Of a stretch of 64,000 nt of DNA, positions 1-13,643 are shown piece by piece. The number at the start of each line of letters is the position of its first letter. Within the stretch, counting starts at the first letter, position 1. The DNA is from Annona cherimola (lineage: Eukaryota; Streptophyta; Magnoliopsida; Magnoliales; Annonaceae): positions 127,690,564 through 127,754,563 of the forward strand of contig CM059971.1 in assembly GCA_030490835.1 (NCBI GenBank), written 5' to 3'. The position numbers were made by a program, and so were the translations under genes. The notes under the pieces were generated by a model that saw only the letters and a program-made list of their open reading frames with translations, was not told where the DNA came from and did no database searches.

Positions 1-1338
1 CTCATTTGGAATTATTCTTTTAGGCTAACTTGTGGTGGACAGTGCTTTGAATTGATCATAAATTGAAGGATTAGAGCCATGGAATTATTGAACTCTTTCA
101 ATTGAATGTGAATCAAAATTTGAGGTCTCCTTGATTGTCTTTTTAATAGGTCTGAATTGAAAGATCAAAGATGTAGATGCCCCAGTGAAGATAATTTGAG
201 GCAGTTGTCTATAATGGCGAGGCCTGACATGCCAGTGGTTTGATAACTAACTGCTGGTGATATAAAATACAAAATTGAGGATGGTGTATTATGTCGAGGT
301 CAAGGATCATATAATTTCTGTTGATTGGGATGAGCTTGTAATCTCTTAAAACTTGTAAGGTAACTGAATGTCAAATCAGGAGTTCAAATAAGCACTTGTT
401 CTCAGCTCACAGAACTTACACAAAGTACAATTAATATTTACCTTTGGGCAGACATCTTGAAATTTCTCTAGGATTATAAGGGTAAGAACATGGAAATTAC
501 GAGGTTGGTTACTTACAGCACAAAGCTTTTGAGCATTTTGCACTGCAGTTGTCAAATTTTGAAGTGTTTCTTGGTGGTCGTACTCAGTTGACGCAGAGAA
601 ATCAAAATGAGCAACTGCAAGAACAAAATCACAAGGACATTAAACCAAGTAATGCGTATGCATGAAGTCTCTAGATGTGAAGTATTTGTTGAAATAAGGA
701 TCATTCAGATTCAGACATTCACCTTGTAGATAAAGTTGATAAAAGTCTTATCTCGTGTCTAAGAATTAAGAAATAAAAAACTATAAATACCCAATAATAA
801 AATTTATTTACAATATCTTGCCATCTAGGGTCAAGCACTGGCTACTGGATAAATGAAAGAAATGCACTGGAGAGATGGAGAGATGGCTAATCATCGGAAT
901 TTTTCTGCGAGTGACGGACGAGTAGCTTATGCAAAAGCTGACATCAAGAAAATGATCGAAATCAGAATACCCAAATTGTTGAGAACTTCAACTTATGCAG
1001 AAGCCTGGCAATCGAAACAAAAAATGGCATACTTGTGATATATGATGGTGTGGTGGGGAAGAATCGTGAGATGGGAGGGTGACATCGGAGGTGGGTGAAT
1101 TTGATTCGGATGTAGATGCGGTCATGGAGCCTTCTGACTTTCTCCCAAGATGCGAACAAGGATCTGAGCCTGGACTCTAGAGATCTTCGAAAGAGCACAG
1201 GAACCCGCGAGGAGGCCACCGGAACCAAGGATTGAGCTTCGCACGGGCCGATGCGGCGCTGCCTCTTCTCAGTTCTGACTTCTCACGGGCAGGCGCAGGT
1301 AGGGACTCCGAACTCGGTAGGGGCAGGCGCGAGGAGGT
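1..1338. other. Left-edge region, mostly unassigned
   Basis: Apart from one exon-like block (514-614, listed separately) I cannot assign this stretch. The first 850 bases are AT-rich and intron-like. The part from about 1050 to 1340 is richer in G and C and resembles a 5' leader on the minus strand, but no reading frame there matches a family I know. A hAT-type terminus ends at 1550 with no matching left end in the window, so all of this could be interior of a transposon whose left end lies outside. That placement is inference. Confidence 0.4.
514..614 (-). pseudogene. Isolated pyruvate-kinase-like exon (gene fragment)
   Basis: Read on the minus strand, this block is bounded by a pyrimidine-rich stretch ending in CAG at 615 and a consensus GTAAGT donor just after 514-517. 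It encodes AHFDFSAS..EYDHQETLQNL followed by a segment ending KLCA. This matches the part of plant cytosolic pyruvate kinases that normally reads ARFDFSWGD..YHQETL.NL and ends KLCAV before MLDT. Neither the preceding exon (start of the barrel, GTLGPKSRSV) nor the following one (MLDTVGPE) was found within the window. It is therefore either a fragment captured by a transposon or the one readable exon of a decayed gene that runs off the left edge. The identification rests on about 33 residues and could be wrong. No activity is expected. Confidence 0.5.
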
Positions 1339-1550
1339 GAGTAGGTTATATTTATTATAATATTATTATATAAAATTCGGTTCGGTTCCGGGTACCCGCG
1401 ACCTGGAACCGACCCTACCCGAATTCCCCCCGGGTATTTTTTACCCGGAACCGAACCTACCCTACGGGTAACTAAGTGAGAACCGAACCGACCCTATTTA
1501 GGGTACCCATCGGGTCGACCCGTGGGTACCCGACCCAAGTTGCACCCCTA
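1339..1550. mobile_element. Right terminus of a hAT-like transposon
   Basis: The stretch is built of repeated CGGGT/ACCCG motifs and closes with the 12-base end GTTGCACCCCTA (1539-1550). This is the reverse complement of the left terminus seen in the two complete elements starting at 14376 and 45250. The bases after it (TTTAGACT) would be one copy of an 8-bp target duplication; the other copy and the left end are not in the window. In tandem copy B the same flank is uninterrupted upstream of TTTAGATT at 13644, which supports an insertion junction here. Sub-terminal repeats of this kind are usual in hAT elements, where they can bind transposase. Confidence 0.6.
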
Positions 1551-3392
1551 TTTAGACTACATTCAGGCACAACATGATGTGAAATTATTGGGCGATGTCA
1601 GGTTCACGTATTTATCAAAAAATTTAATATTAACAAACACAAAAGCAAAAATCATAAAAAATAGAATAATAGGTAGTTAAAATCTTAGACTTTTTTTTAA
1701 TTAAATCTAGATGAATGCAAAAAGTGAACTTTTTTACTTTTTCATTTTACCAAATGAAATCATCATGTTATTTCCTAGCGGGGATGAATTCCATATTTAT
1801 TAAGCTATATAGATAAAAAAAACAACAAAAACATAATTAGGATAAGGAGTAATTCGGCCGAATATATGAGATATGATTTAGGCTTGTTTTGACCCAACCA
1901 CTAGAGTAATATTTTTGTAAAAAAGTGATGTTTATTTTTTTTTAACAATACTTTTAAAATTATTTGTCGTATAAAATCTTACGCATAATACTTAATTGCT
2001 CAAATAATAATTTTAAAAGCACTTTAAAAAGCCTTTGAAATTTCGACTACTGGACGAAAAAGAGACTTAGGCTTCGTTTGGCAAAACTTATCCTCAACAC
2101 TTAATTGGTTGGTTTTTGACAAAAGCATAAAGTTGCATATGCTTTTGGGGCTTGTTTTTATTTTTTTTATTCAATTTTTAACTAGTGAAAGAGCTAAATA
2201 TGGAAGCTTGAAAAACTCATTTATACAAGAAGTGTAATGTATTATTTTACGAGCAAAAGCCGCTCATACACATGTCCAAATGAGACCTTAGTCTTTTATA
2301 AATGGCGACCTCCAAAGCATTATTCTTTTAGGGTGCGTTGGAAAGTGATAGAATTTTTCAAAAAAGTTTTTGAAATTGAAAAAAATGGTGTTATATGATA
2401 AGGGTAAAAATAAGGAATAAAGTCAAAATAAATGAGTTAGTTGTATGGGTAGTTGTATGTAAATGATTGAAAAACAATATAGTTATATAGAAAATGTGAA
2501 AAATTATTAAAAATAAGGTAGCTATAGGTAGTAAAAAGTTTTAATCGAAAATTTTTAATGGTTATCAAACACACCTTTAATTGTTTAGTAATAAGGTGAA
2601 CATGAAAAAAAATGAAATCCAATTGGAAAAGAAAATAGGGACTTGAAGTGAAAAATAAATCAAGATTTTTAAAAAACAGAATAGACATTGTTAAAATTAA
2701 AGCAATAAAGAATAATAATTCACCATATCTGAGACTTAGATTAAGTTGCAATAAGTTAACAGAAACTCTTAAATAATTTCCTTGATTTTCTCTAAAAATA
2801 TTCTAGAAGTTATAAATATTTTGGTGTTTAGCTCTTTATTTAGAATATAAATTTAATGTAATAGTATATTGAATTGAATTATCATTTTTTGAAGTTTCTA
2901 ATTCAGAAGTCATATTTTAAAAAATATTCTTCTAATGTAGATAGACAATTTTATAATTTTTTTTATAATATTGTAACTTATTTAATTATGAATATGTTGC
3001 TAACTTTCATTGAAATTATTTTTGATACTAGAATCAAATAAGTGATTAATGATGTTAAACAAAATGACCTAATTTAATTTTAATTTAATCATTAATGTGG
3101 ACTGCATCAGAAAGGTCAGTTTGTTAGGGGAAGACGCTTTTATATGGATAATGATACCATTATAAAGTTGACCGCAACAAAAGTTTGATCAAGTCAATTA
3201 CTATAGCCAAATCAAGAAAAAAAAATTAAGTCAAGCATTATGGATCCATTATGATATGCATGTGAAAGGTTTCATCGAAATCCATAAAGCATAGCATTTA
3301 TATGGACAACGACACCATTGACTCCAACAACAAAGGTTGTATCAAGCACTATCGGTCCATTATGATTTATAAATAAGAAAACGTTATGGTCA
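1551..3392. repeat. Tandem segmental duplication, copy A (left part)
   Basis: This AT-rich stretch matches 13644-14375 followed by 26841-27972 almost base for base, including shared MITEs and long non-coding runs. The match continues after the inserted LTR element at 10700-11789 (against 27980-29068). Copy A is uninterrupted at CCGCTCATACACATGTCC (about 2252-2269), where copy B carries a hAT element. No gene is seen inside. Sampled stretches look about 95-97 percent identical by eye. Confidence 0.85.
2331..2576. mobile_element. Tourist-like MITE (copy a)
   Basis: Small non-coding element starting GGGTGCGTTGG and ending CAAACACACCT, flanked by TTA on both sides. Related copies sit at 26903, 29470, 31920, 37901, 43790, 44033, 54574 and 59359. 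Terminal sequence and TTA target duplication fit the PIF/Harbinger (Tourist) superfamily. This copy and the one at 26903 are the same insertion, duplicated with the surrounding segment. Confidence 0.65.
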
Positions 3393-4581
3393 TGTTGACA
3401 CCCCACCTTTGGGCCCAAAAATGGGTAAAATAGAAAAAGTCCCAAACTCAAACAAATTCAAGGCAAAAGGAGGTTCAAGCAAGCTAAGCAGGCCCTTCCA
3501 AACACAGCCCACGGAGCGAAGCTCCACCAAGCCTCGAAGCAGGCTTTTCAACAAACCAGATCCGGCCCACACGAGCGAAGCTCCTACAGGCCACCTCAAC
3601 GGGCTTCACAATGCAGCCCACCAAGCCTCAGAAGTAGGCTTCTCTACAATTTTGGGCCTCTACAACGGCCCACCCAAAACAACGGGCTTAGCCAAGCTCT
3701 AGCCCACTTAGTTCCAGCCCACTATGGAAGGAGCCCGCCAAGCTCAAGCTCATGGACCAAGTCCAACACCTCTCAACCAAGCTCAAGCCCATGCTCTCAA
3801 CTCAAGCCCAAAGCCCATTACCCAAACTCAAGACCAAGCTCATGGACCAAGTCCATGATCCCACTCAAGCCCAAGTCCATGGACTAAGTCCATGACCTCA
3901 AGAGAGCCCAAAGCCCACTCCTACATCTATAAAAGGAGAGCACCCCCTCTCATTTGAGGGGACTTGAAGAGAGGCATCCCAAGGGGAAGACGGGAGTCTG
4001 CAGCAGCACCTCGGCGTCCAGGCTTTTCACGCTCTCCAAGCCACGCTCCCTCCTCCACGCCCCCTTTCCATCTCTCCCATTCTCTCAAATATTTCATTTT
4101 ACCCCCTTTCACGCCGTGTAAACCGCCTCGGGTTGGCAGATTTCTCCATATTTGCTTCAATCCGTAGGCCGGAACCCGATCTCTGTATTATTAGTGCCTT
4201 ATTTCTTTAAACAGGGTCTGATCTCCCTTTAAAGATCAGTGGCGACTCCGTTTTTCTTTATTTTTGTGTGTGCGTGTTTGAGTTAACGCCCCGGCAAGGT
4301 GGATGTACGTGGGTCCACGGATCCCAGCATAATACGCTGCTGTTATGCTGCCGGATTTGTGACTTGACCCGTGTATGGAAAGCCCCGTCTTAGCCGTTAT
4401 GCTGCCGAAATCACGAGAAAATACCCACACGCCAACTTTCCTAAAAGATATGAAGCCTAATGCGTTTTACCCCATGTGAATGCAGGAAATCTAAGCCCAC
4501 GTTGCTTTTCAATACGATCCACATTTTCAAGGCCCGGAAAACCATTCCGAGCCCATCGTAGCGCTCACGGCGGGTGCTACA
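3393..4581 (+). repeat. 5' LTR of the Ogre/Tat-like element
   Basis: 1189-bp repeat with TG...CA ends, matched by 9519-10694. The U3 part carries short imperfect direct repeats rich in CTCAAGCCCA and ATGGACCAAGTCC (about 3730-3900). A TATA box TCTATAAAAGG lies at 3926-3936, so transcription likely starts near 3960. The remainder of the LTR would form the R and U5 regions. Confidence 0.85.
3926..3936 (+). promoter_or_regulatory. LTR TATA box
   Basis: TCTATAAAAGG inside the 5' LTR; the same sequence stands at 10039-10049 in the 3' LTR. It is a good match to the plant TATA consensus and sits centrally in the LTR, where the U3/R border is expected. Confidence 0.6.
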
Positions 4582-4584
4582 GCT

Positions 4585-4602
4585 TGGCGACTCCGCTGGG
4601 GA
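4585..4602 (+). other. Primer binding site (tRNA-Arg type)
   Basis: TGGCGACTCCGCTGGGGA begins three bases after the 5' LTR. TGGCGACTCC is complementary to the 3' end (GGAGTCGCCA) of a plant tRNA-Arg, the primer reported for Ogre-type elements. Assignment to that tRNA is from general knowledge and was not checked against a tRNA set. Confidence 0.6.
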
Positions 4603-4944
4603 CGGCATTGCAAGTTCACATCGGCGCAAGGGGGTCAGAATCTGAAGAATCGGAGCATTTTCCTCTTTGAACAACGAGTTGCAGATGCATTTCCGTCTTC
4701 TGGCAGCGAGTTTCTGAAGTTTCTGCCCAAATCACGCAGAAACCTAAAAAGTTTTTAGGTCCAGAGGAGTCCAGCTCAAAAACCGGACAGAACTCGTGAG
4801 GAACTGTTAGATACCGCTTTGTGACTGTCCAAGCACCTAAAACGAGTCAAAAGGAGCAACTTCCAGCCATAATGAAACTGATTAATGTTAAATCCGGCAT
4901 AAAAATCACTTCTTTTTCATAACCTGAGTGTTTTCTGGTCACAC

Positions 4945-5121
4945 TTCCAGAAACGCTTCAAGCGAACTGGTCTTCCTTCCAGAGACTCTTCAAGCGAACT
5001 GGTCATTCTTCCAGACACTCTTTAAGCGAACTGGTCATTCTTCCAGACACGCTTCAAGAGAACTGGTCCTTCTCCAGACACGCTTCAAGCGAACTGGTCA
5101 CTTTTCTAGAGACGCCTCAGG
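4945..5121 (+). repeat. Short tandem repeat array in the element leader
   Basis: About five and a half imperfect copies of a roughly 32-bp unit of the form CTTCCAGACACGCTTCAAG followed by CGAACTGGTC. It lies in the untranslated leader between primer site and gag. A second, looser array of units containing GCTGACAAGACAATTGACA and GACATAAAG lies at about 5330-5530. Leader and intergenic minisatellites are common in Ogre/Tat elements. Confidence 0.75.
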
Positions 5122-5836
5122 CAAACCCAAATCTATGGACCTCGAACATTCTCACGCGCAAAAATTAATATAAATAAAATCTGAAGAAAAAAAATGCACA
5201 CAAAAGGACTCGGACTTGCAAGCATCTATCCAAAAGTTGATCTTTTTTATTATCTGTTTACAAGTGCTAACCATTTTTCATTGATTGCTCAGGTTCTTCA
5301 CCATATCTCGAAGGCAAAGCAAGTCAATCACTGATGTGACAGGTGCTGAAAAGCGCTGACAAGACAATTGACATGACATAAAGGTGCTGACAAGACCATT
5401 GATGTGACATAAAGCTTACATGCCTAGAAGTCAACTGTTGACCCAAGAAGTATGCTGACAAGACAATTGACATGACATAAAGGCGCTGAAATGACCATTG
5501 ATGTAACAAAAGACACTGACATGACATAAAAGTCCAGCAACGTCCAGAAGCATCACGGCGACGCGGCAGTAAGCTAGCGATGGATTTTCAAGTTCGAAGA
5601 TGATTAATCAACCTTTCTACCCTTGGTTCTGAAACCTGGGGGCATCATATCATGTTTTCATAATTTTACTTTGACTTTCTACTTTAAAAAAAAAGAGTAA
5701 ACAAAAAGAGTAAAAAAAAAGAGCAAAAAAAAAAGGTTAAAAGAAAAAGCAAAAAAAAAAGGTTTTTTTAAAAAAAAAGAGTGAAGAAATTATATATCTT
5801 AAAGTTCTAGGTGCCTTCAAGCTGAAGATCGCATAC

Positions 5837-7761
5837 ATGGAGCCGACAAATCATCTTTCAAAGGAAAATACTGCATTCCCATTTGAAAAATGTGATCGGA
5901 TGATGCAACGAATGCAACGGATGGAGGACATGCTCTACAAAATAATAGAGCAACGTCAATCAATGGCAAAATAGCAACATCAAGCGTCATCCTCTTCATC
6001 ACAATATCAACAAACAACGAGTTCGAGCTCACAATCCATCTCAGTTCAAAGATCACATGGCCTAGCGAAAGTGCAAGGCAAAATAGAAGAGGTCAAGATA
6101 CAGTTTCAAAGCCAACTCCAAGAGTTGCACAGAAAAATCGAGCGACAGCAAGAGGAGGACCTTCATTTGGTAAAAGTTGAAGACTTATGCCCATTTCCAA
6201 ATGCACAACTACCTGAAAATTTCAAAATGCCAACCCTCCCTATCTATGAAGGAAACTCATGCCCACATGCCCATATCAAGGCCTTTTGCAGTATTTTATA
6301 CCCTTTGGTAAAAAAAGAGGAAATTTTGGTCATGCTATTCCAACATAGCTTGAGAGGAGACGCCCTTGAATGGTATACGTCGCTCGACTGCAAGCAAATC
6401 AAAACATGAGAGCATCTATCTCTCACTTTCATGGATCGATTTTCCTACATGCTAAATGTTGCGCCCAAGAGGGCTGACTTAGAGGCCTTAAGGCAAAAGG
6501 ATGGCGAAACCTTTTCAGAATATGTGGCTAGATGGCGAGCATTGGCGGCAAAAATGAAAAGTCCTTTGCCTTTAAACGAGCAGATCTCCATCATCATCAA
6601 TTCAGCTCACCCCAGCATCTCAGACTTCCTCATCTCACATCCGTTTGCCAGCTTTACACAACTATTGCAAGTGGCGGAACAAGTTGAAGACGGCCTAAGG
6701 AAGGAAATGATTTCCCCATGGCCACAACAAGGAAATGCAATTCGTCTTGAACAGGCAAACCAGACACCTCAAATAGCGGACATTGGCATGGAAGTCAATT
6801 TTGTGAAGGGTAATGTCAAAACCTTCAACCCCTCTATATTCATAACAAAAGTCCAACCCCATGATGCTCATGTCGTTTTACAAGGCCGAAATGCCAACCC
6901 GATCACCCTTCAAAGAAAATGGGTTGAGCCGGTCATTTTATTGGGAAAACCTGTCAAGCCTATGCAAGAGGATCCTATGTTGCACAGACCTCCTATTGTC
7001 CAAAGAACATCCTCAAATATTTTTTCTACAAACCCGGAAGCTCATCCCAAGATAGCAAGCCAACCTACTTTGCCTCACTTCTCCCCAGAAAATATCTTCA
7101 TCCCAGTTAGCCAACCAACATGCCCACAGTCTAAAAATGCAGAAGAAAACCTCAAAGCCCTTTACACTTCTCTAAGCAGTCATTGTCATCATCTTCTACA
7201 CAACCATGCTCGGACACGGAAGGTGAAATATTAATTTTATCAACAAGGCAGACAAACACCCCAGAAAAGGAAGTGCCAGCTAAACAGCACCAATCTCAAG
7301 AAATTCCTGCACGAGAAAAGCCAAATAGAAAAGACTATCTACAAGTCACAAATGAAGTTATCCCTCACACAGACAATCAAGCAGAGGCATCTAAACAGCC
7401 TCAACAAACCACCATCAACACAGGCAATATCGACGAAGTCGAACAACCAACAAGGTTAGCCCCGAAAGCCGCAGAACGCGCAGGGCACGCAACCATCATC
7501 CATCAACCCACAGTCACAAATACATCTTCATCAACACATCCACAAGGGATAGTTCAAAATGGCTACCAGATAGTCTTTCCATCAAGCTTGGCAGGAAAAA
7601 TGCCAACAACCAGTGAAGATAGTATTTCACAAGGGGCAAAAAGCGCACAAAAAGTAAAAAACTGGGGGCATGCCAGAGAAGCATGGGGACAGCCTACCAA
7701 GCCGCACGCCATAGAAGCATTAAGTTCAAACGACAAAGGAAAAATTACAAACAAAGGCTGA
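5837..7761 (+). pseudogene. Degenerate Ogre/Tat-type gag
   Basis: Translation from ATG 5837 gives a gag-like protein. A short coiled, Gln/Ser-rich N-terminus is followed at about 6180 by the conserved core NFKMPTLPIYEGNSCPHAHI, then FQHSLRGDALEWYTSL, and later FSEYVARWRALAAKM. This is the order of the Tat/Ogre retrotransposon gag (Retrotrans_gag family). The frame is broken by TAG at 5972-5974 (probably a former CAG) and TGA at 6407-6409 (a Trp in relatives). After about 7190 coding continues only in another frame, to 7761, with low-complexity Gln/Thr/Ser-rich residues, so a frameshift or decay is likely. No CCHC knuckle and no DSG/DTG protease motif was found. Gag would form virus-like particles packaging the element RNA; this copy cannot make a full-length product. 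Confidence 0.7.
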
Positions 7762-9505
7762 AGAGCAAAAGGTGGAGAAAAATGCATCTACATCATCCCG
7801 AAGCATGGGGGCATGTGGTTCTAAAGAAAAATGACACATATTACTTTTGTATCATGTTCCATTCTACAACAAACAAAGTTTGGGACCCGGGAGGCAAAGC
7901 TACATGAAGAAATGGTTCCACAGCGCCGCTCGCAAGGCTACCACGACAGCAAGCAAACCCCGAAGGCAACTAGCAACAACAGCCCTTATGCAGAATTTTC
8001 AATGGCCTACGGCCTACAAATGATCAAAGCATTACAAGGGACGTCAAGAAGAAGAATTTTACAAGGTTCATGACTTGTAAAAGCAACAAATCATACTGAC
8101 ACATCCTCCAAAAAATGAGCCGGTATTCACACAGCTTTACATTCAAAAAATGGGGCATACAAGCATTCAAGATTTACAAAAATACAAGTTGGCCAAAAAG
8201 AAAAAAAAAGGAGATGAAGTGTCTTCAAGACGGCAGCCACGGCAACCCGAAGTCAAGAAGAAAAAGGGCAGCAGAAAGGGCGGTGACGTCGATTTTCGAC
8301 AGCAACCAAGACCGGTATCAAGGAAGACAAGTTGAAAATCGGGCGGCGATAACGACAGCGGCGGCTAGGCAGCGGCACGAGAACCATCAATGGCAGTCAC
8401 ACAACTGATGGTAGCAGCAATCTCACCGGCAAGGGAGGAGGAGACGAGTCGAGCATTGGCGACGGCAGCGGCAAAAAAAATGAACTTACCAGAGCACAGC
8501 AATGGCCGGCAACACCCAAGCCCCGACACAGTGCAGCAACCTCGGCAACAGCCCGCGGACAGCAGCAAAGCCTCAAACGACGCCGAGGAAGATGGGCGGC
8601 GTCGGCAGCAGTGATTCTAGCGGCAGCAATGAATGGGCGTCGGCAGCAGCGATTCTAGCGGCAGCAATGAATAGGCGCCGGAAACGGGGAAGAAAACCCC
8701 AGCCGGACGTGGCAGCGACGAAACCAGACGACGCCGGAGAAGAGAAAGAGACGACGGCAGCAGCGATCCTCGACGACCCCGGCGACAGGAAGGAAAGTCG
8801 GCAGCTACGAAGACATGCAAACCCCGGCAGCAGCCACGTCACCTACGTCGGCCACGGCAATGATCAGAGGCAGAGAAGAAGCTCGAATCAACGGCGATCC
8901 TAGCAGCGGCAGCACCGGGCTTCAACAACACCTCCACAGGCACGACCACAGCCTAAACCGGCAGCAGCAAAGCCGCAAACGACGCTGGGGAAGACGGGCG
9001 GTTTTGGCAGCGGCTAATACAGCAGTAGATGACCACTGCCGGAGAAGAAGAAGAAACCGCGAAAGGAGGAAGAACCCCAACGGCAGCGACGATGGCGAAT
9101 TAACGACGACAGCAACAAAGAAAACTGCGACGGCGATTTCAGCAGCAGCAGCAGCAGCTGCAGCCGGGAGGGAAGAAGACGGCAACGACGACAAGCAAGA
9201 AAGGAGAAAGGGGAAATCGAAGAATAGGGCCCCCATCGGAGACCCTAAAATTTGGTAAAATTGCAGAAAGCTCCCCGCCATCTACAGGAATTGCGAAATC
9301 ATCCGGATTCAAGACTAGTGCAAAACAAGCCAGCAAGTTCACAAAATTTCAAAAAGGACCACTCTCCCAGAAGAAACTTCATGAGTTTGCAGAAATTACG
9401 AAGTGACCCCAAAAAACAAAAAAAACAAAAAAAAAGAGAAGTGTTCATGTCAATGCCAAAAGAGGTGTCCAGTACTTTGCCATTCACCGTCAAGACGCCT
9501 CTAGC
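7762..9505 (+). other. Non-coding filler of the LTR element, including a GC-rich CAG/CGG-biased block
   Basis: Where pol should be there is no recognisable domain. From about 8270 to 9250 the base composition changes sharply: GC-rich, full of GGCAGCAGC, GACGACGGC and similar triplet-like words, with a direct repeat of about 38 bp (about 8604-8675, each copy containing GATTCTAGCGGCAGCAATGA). Several frames stay open because of composition, and none gives a recognisable protein. It could be sequence captured from a GC-rich host exon, or expanded simple repeats. Confidence 0.55.
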
Positions 9506-9514
9506 AAAGGGGGG
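9506..9514 (+). other. Polypurine tract
   Basis: AAAGGGGGG, four bases before the 3' LTR start at 9519. This is the position expected for the plus-strand primer of reverse transcription. Confidence 0.6.
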
Positions 9515-9518
9515 CAAC

Positions 9519-10694
9519 TGTTGACACCCCACCTTTGGGCCCGAAAATGGGTAAAATAGAAAAAGTCCCAAACTCAAACAAATTCAAGGCAAAAGGAGGT
9601 TCAAGCAAGCTAGGCAGGCCCTTCCAAACATAGCCCACGGAGCGAAGCTCCACCAAGCCTCGAAGCAGGCTTTTCAACAAACCAGATCCGGCCCACACGA
9701 GCGAAGCTCCTACAGGCCACCTCAACGGGCTTCACAATGCAGCCCACCAAGCCTCAGAAGTAGGCTTTTCTACAATTTTGGGCCTCTACAACGGCCCACC
9801 CAAAACAACGGGCTTAGCCAAGCTCTAGCCCACTTAGTTCCAGCCCACTATGGAAGGAGCCCGCCAAGCTCAAGCTCATGGACCAAGTCCAACACTTCTC
9901 AACCAAGCTCAAGCCCATGCTCTCAACTCAAGCCCAAAGCCCATTACCCAAACTCAAGACCAAGTCCATGATCCCACTCAAGCCCAAGTCCATGGACTAA
10001 GTCCATGACCTCAAGAGAGCCCAAAGCCCACTCCTACATCTATAAAAGGAGAGCACCCCCTCTCATTTGAAGGGACTTGAAGAGAGGCATCCCAAGGGGA
10101 GGACGGGAGTCTGCAGCAACACCCCGGCGTCCCGGCTTTTCACGCTCTCCAAGCCACGCTCCCTCCTCCACGCCCCCTTTCCATCTCTCCCATTCTCTCA
10201 AATATTTCATTTTACCCCCTTTCACGCCGTGTAAACCGCCTCGGGTTGGCAGATTTCTCCATATTTGCTTCAATCCGTAGGCCGGAACCCGATCTCTGTA
10301 TTATTAGTGCCTTATTTCTTTAAACAGGGTCTGATCTCCCTTTAAAGATCAGTGGCGACTCCATTTTTCTTTATTTTTGTGTGTGCGTGTTTGAGTTAAC
10401 GCCCCGACAAGGTGGATGCACACGGGTCCACGGATCCCAGCATAATACGCTGCTGTTATGCTGCCGGATTTGTGACTTGACCCGTGTACGGAAAGCCCCG
10501 TCTTAGCCGTTATGCTGCCGAAATCACGAGAAAATACCCACACGCCAACTTTCCTAAAAGATATGAAGCCTAATGCGTTTTACCCCATGTGAATGCAGGA
10601 AATCTAAGCCCACGTTGCTTTTCAACACGATCAACATTTTCAAGGCCCGAGAAACCATTCCGAGCCCATCGTAGCGCTCACGGCGGGTGCTACA
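9519..10694 (+). repeat. 3' LTR of the Ogre/Tat-like element
   Basis: 1176-bp partner of 3393-4581, same ends. It differs by scattered substitutions and by a short deletion near 9960, where one copy of GCTCATGGACCAA is missing. Confidence 0.85.
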
Positions 10695-10699
10695 GGTCT

Positions 10700-13229
<2,530 letters not shown>

Positions 13230-13238
13230 GATTTTATT

Positions 13239-13611
13239 GGAGCCCAATCCAATGCACCCGGGTGCACTGCACCTATTTTTTTTTATTTTTTTTTGAAACT
13301 TTTTTCATGAAGCTGTTAATATATGTTTATTTAACATATTTATCAATTTTTACTATTTTTGGAGATTTTTAGATATTTTTTTTAGATTTTTTAAAATCAG
13401 TGGCATTTTTTGTAATTTTAAATTACCGAAAATGCCACTGATTTTTAAAAATCTAAAAAAAATATCTAAAAGTCTCCAAAAATAGTAAAAATTGATACAT
13501 ATGTTAAATAAACCTAGATTAACCATTGTATAAAAAAAATAAAAAAAAATAGGTGCAGTGCACCCGGGTGCATTGAGGCCGAATGCACCCGGGTGCACTG
13601 AATTGGGCTCC
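13239..13611. mobile_element. Foldback MITE with 9-bp target duplication (Mutator-like)
   Basis: The two halves are nearly perfect inverted repeats meeting in the AAATCAGTGGCATTTT...AAAATGCCACTGATTT core. The ends are GGAGCCCAAT and ATTGGGCTCC, each next to CACCCGGGTG palindromes. The flanks carry an exact 9-bp duplication GATTTTATT (13230-13238 and 13612-13620), the length made by Mutator-type transposases. Non-coding. Related, more decayed copies lie at about 29908-30217 and 49420-49800. Confidence 0.75.
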
Positions 13612-13643
13612 GATTTTATTCCCCTCATATTCAAGGTTGGAAC

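Larger units (their letters stand above)
3393..10694 (+). mobile_element. Ogre/Tat-like LTR retrotransposon, gag-only, complete with two LTRs
   Basis: Two long direct repeats begin TGTTGACACC and end GGGTGCTACA (3393-4581 and 9519-10694). The flanking 5-bp target duplication is GGTCA (3388-3392) on the left and GGTCT (10695-10699) on the right. The empty site in tandem copy B reads ATGGTCAACATCTC (about 27972), showing that the right copy mutated A to T. A primer site follows the left LTR and a purine tract precedes the right one. The interior encodes a Tat/Ogre-type gag only: I found no protease, reverse transcriptase, RNase H or integrase motifs in any frame, so movement would need proteins supplied by another element. 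LTRs differ at few positions plus a 13-bp deletion, suggesting a fairly young insertion. Confidence 0.85.

Noticed and set aside
3964..4167. Repeated small frames shared with 10077-10280
   Set aside because: They are the two copies of LTR sequence, not genes.
8502..9281. Several overlapping open frames rich in Arg, Ala, Gln
   Set aside because: All frames on both strands stay open because of the GC-rich triplet-like composition inside an LTR element; no domain is recognisable.
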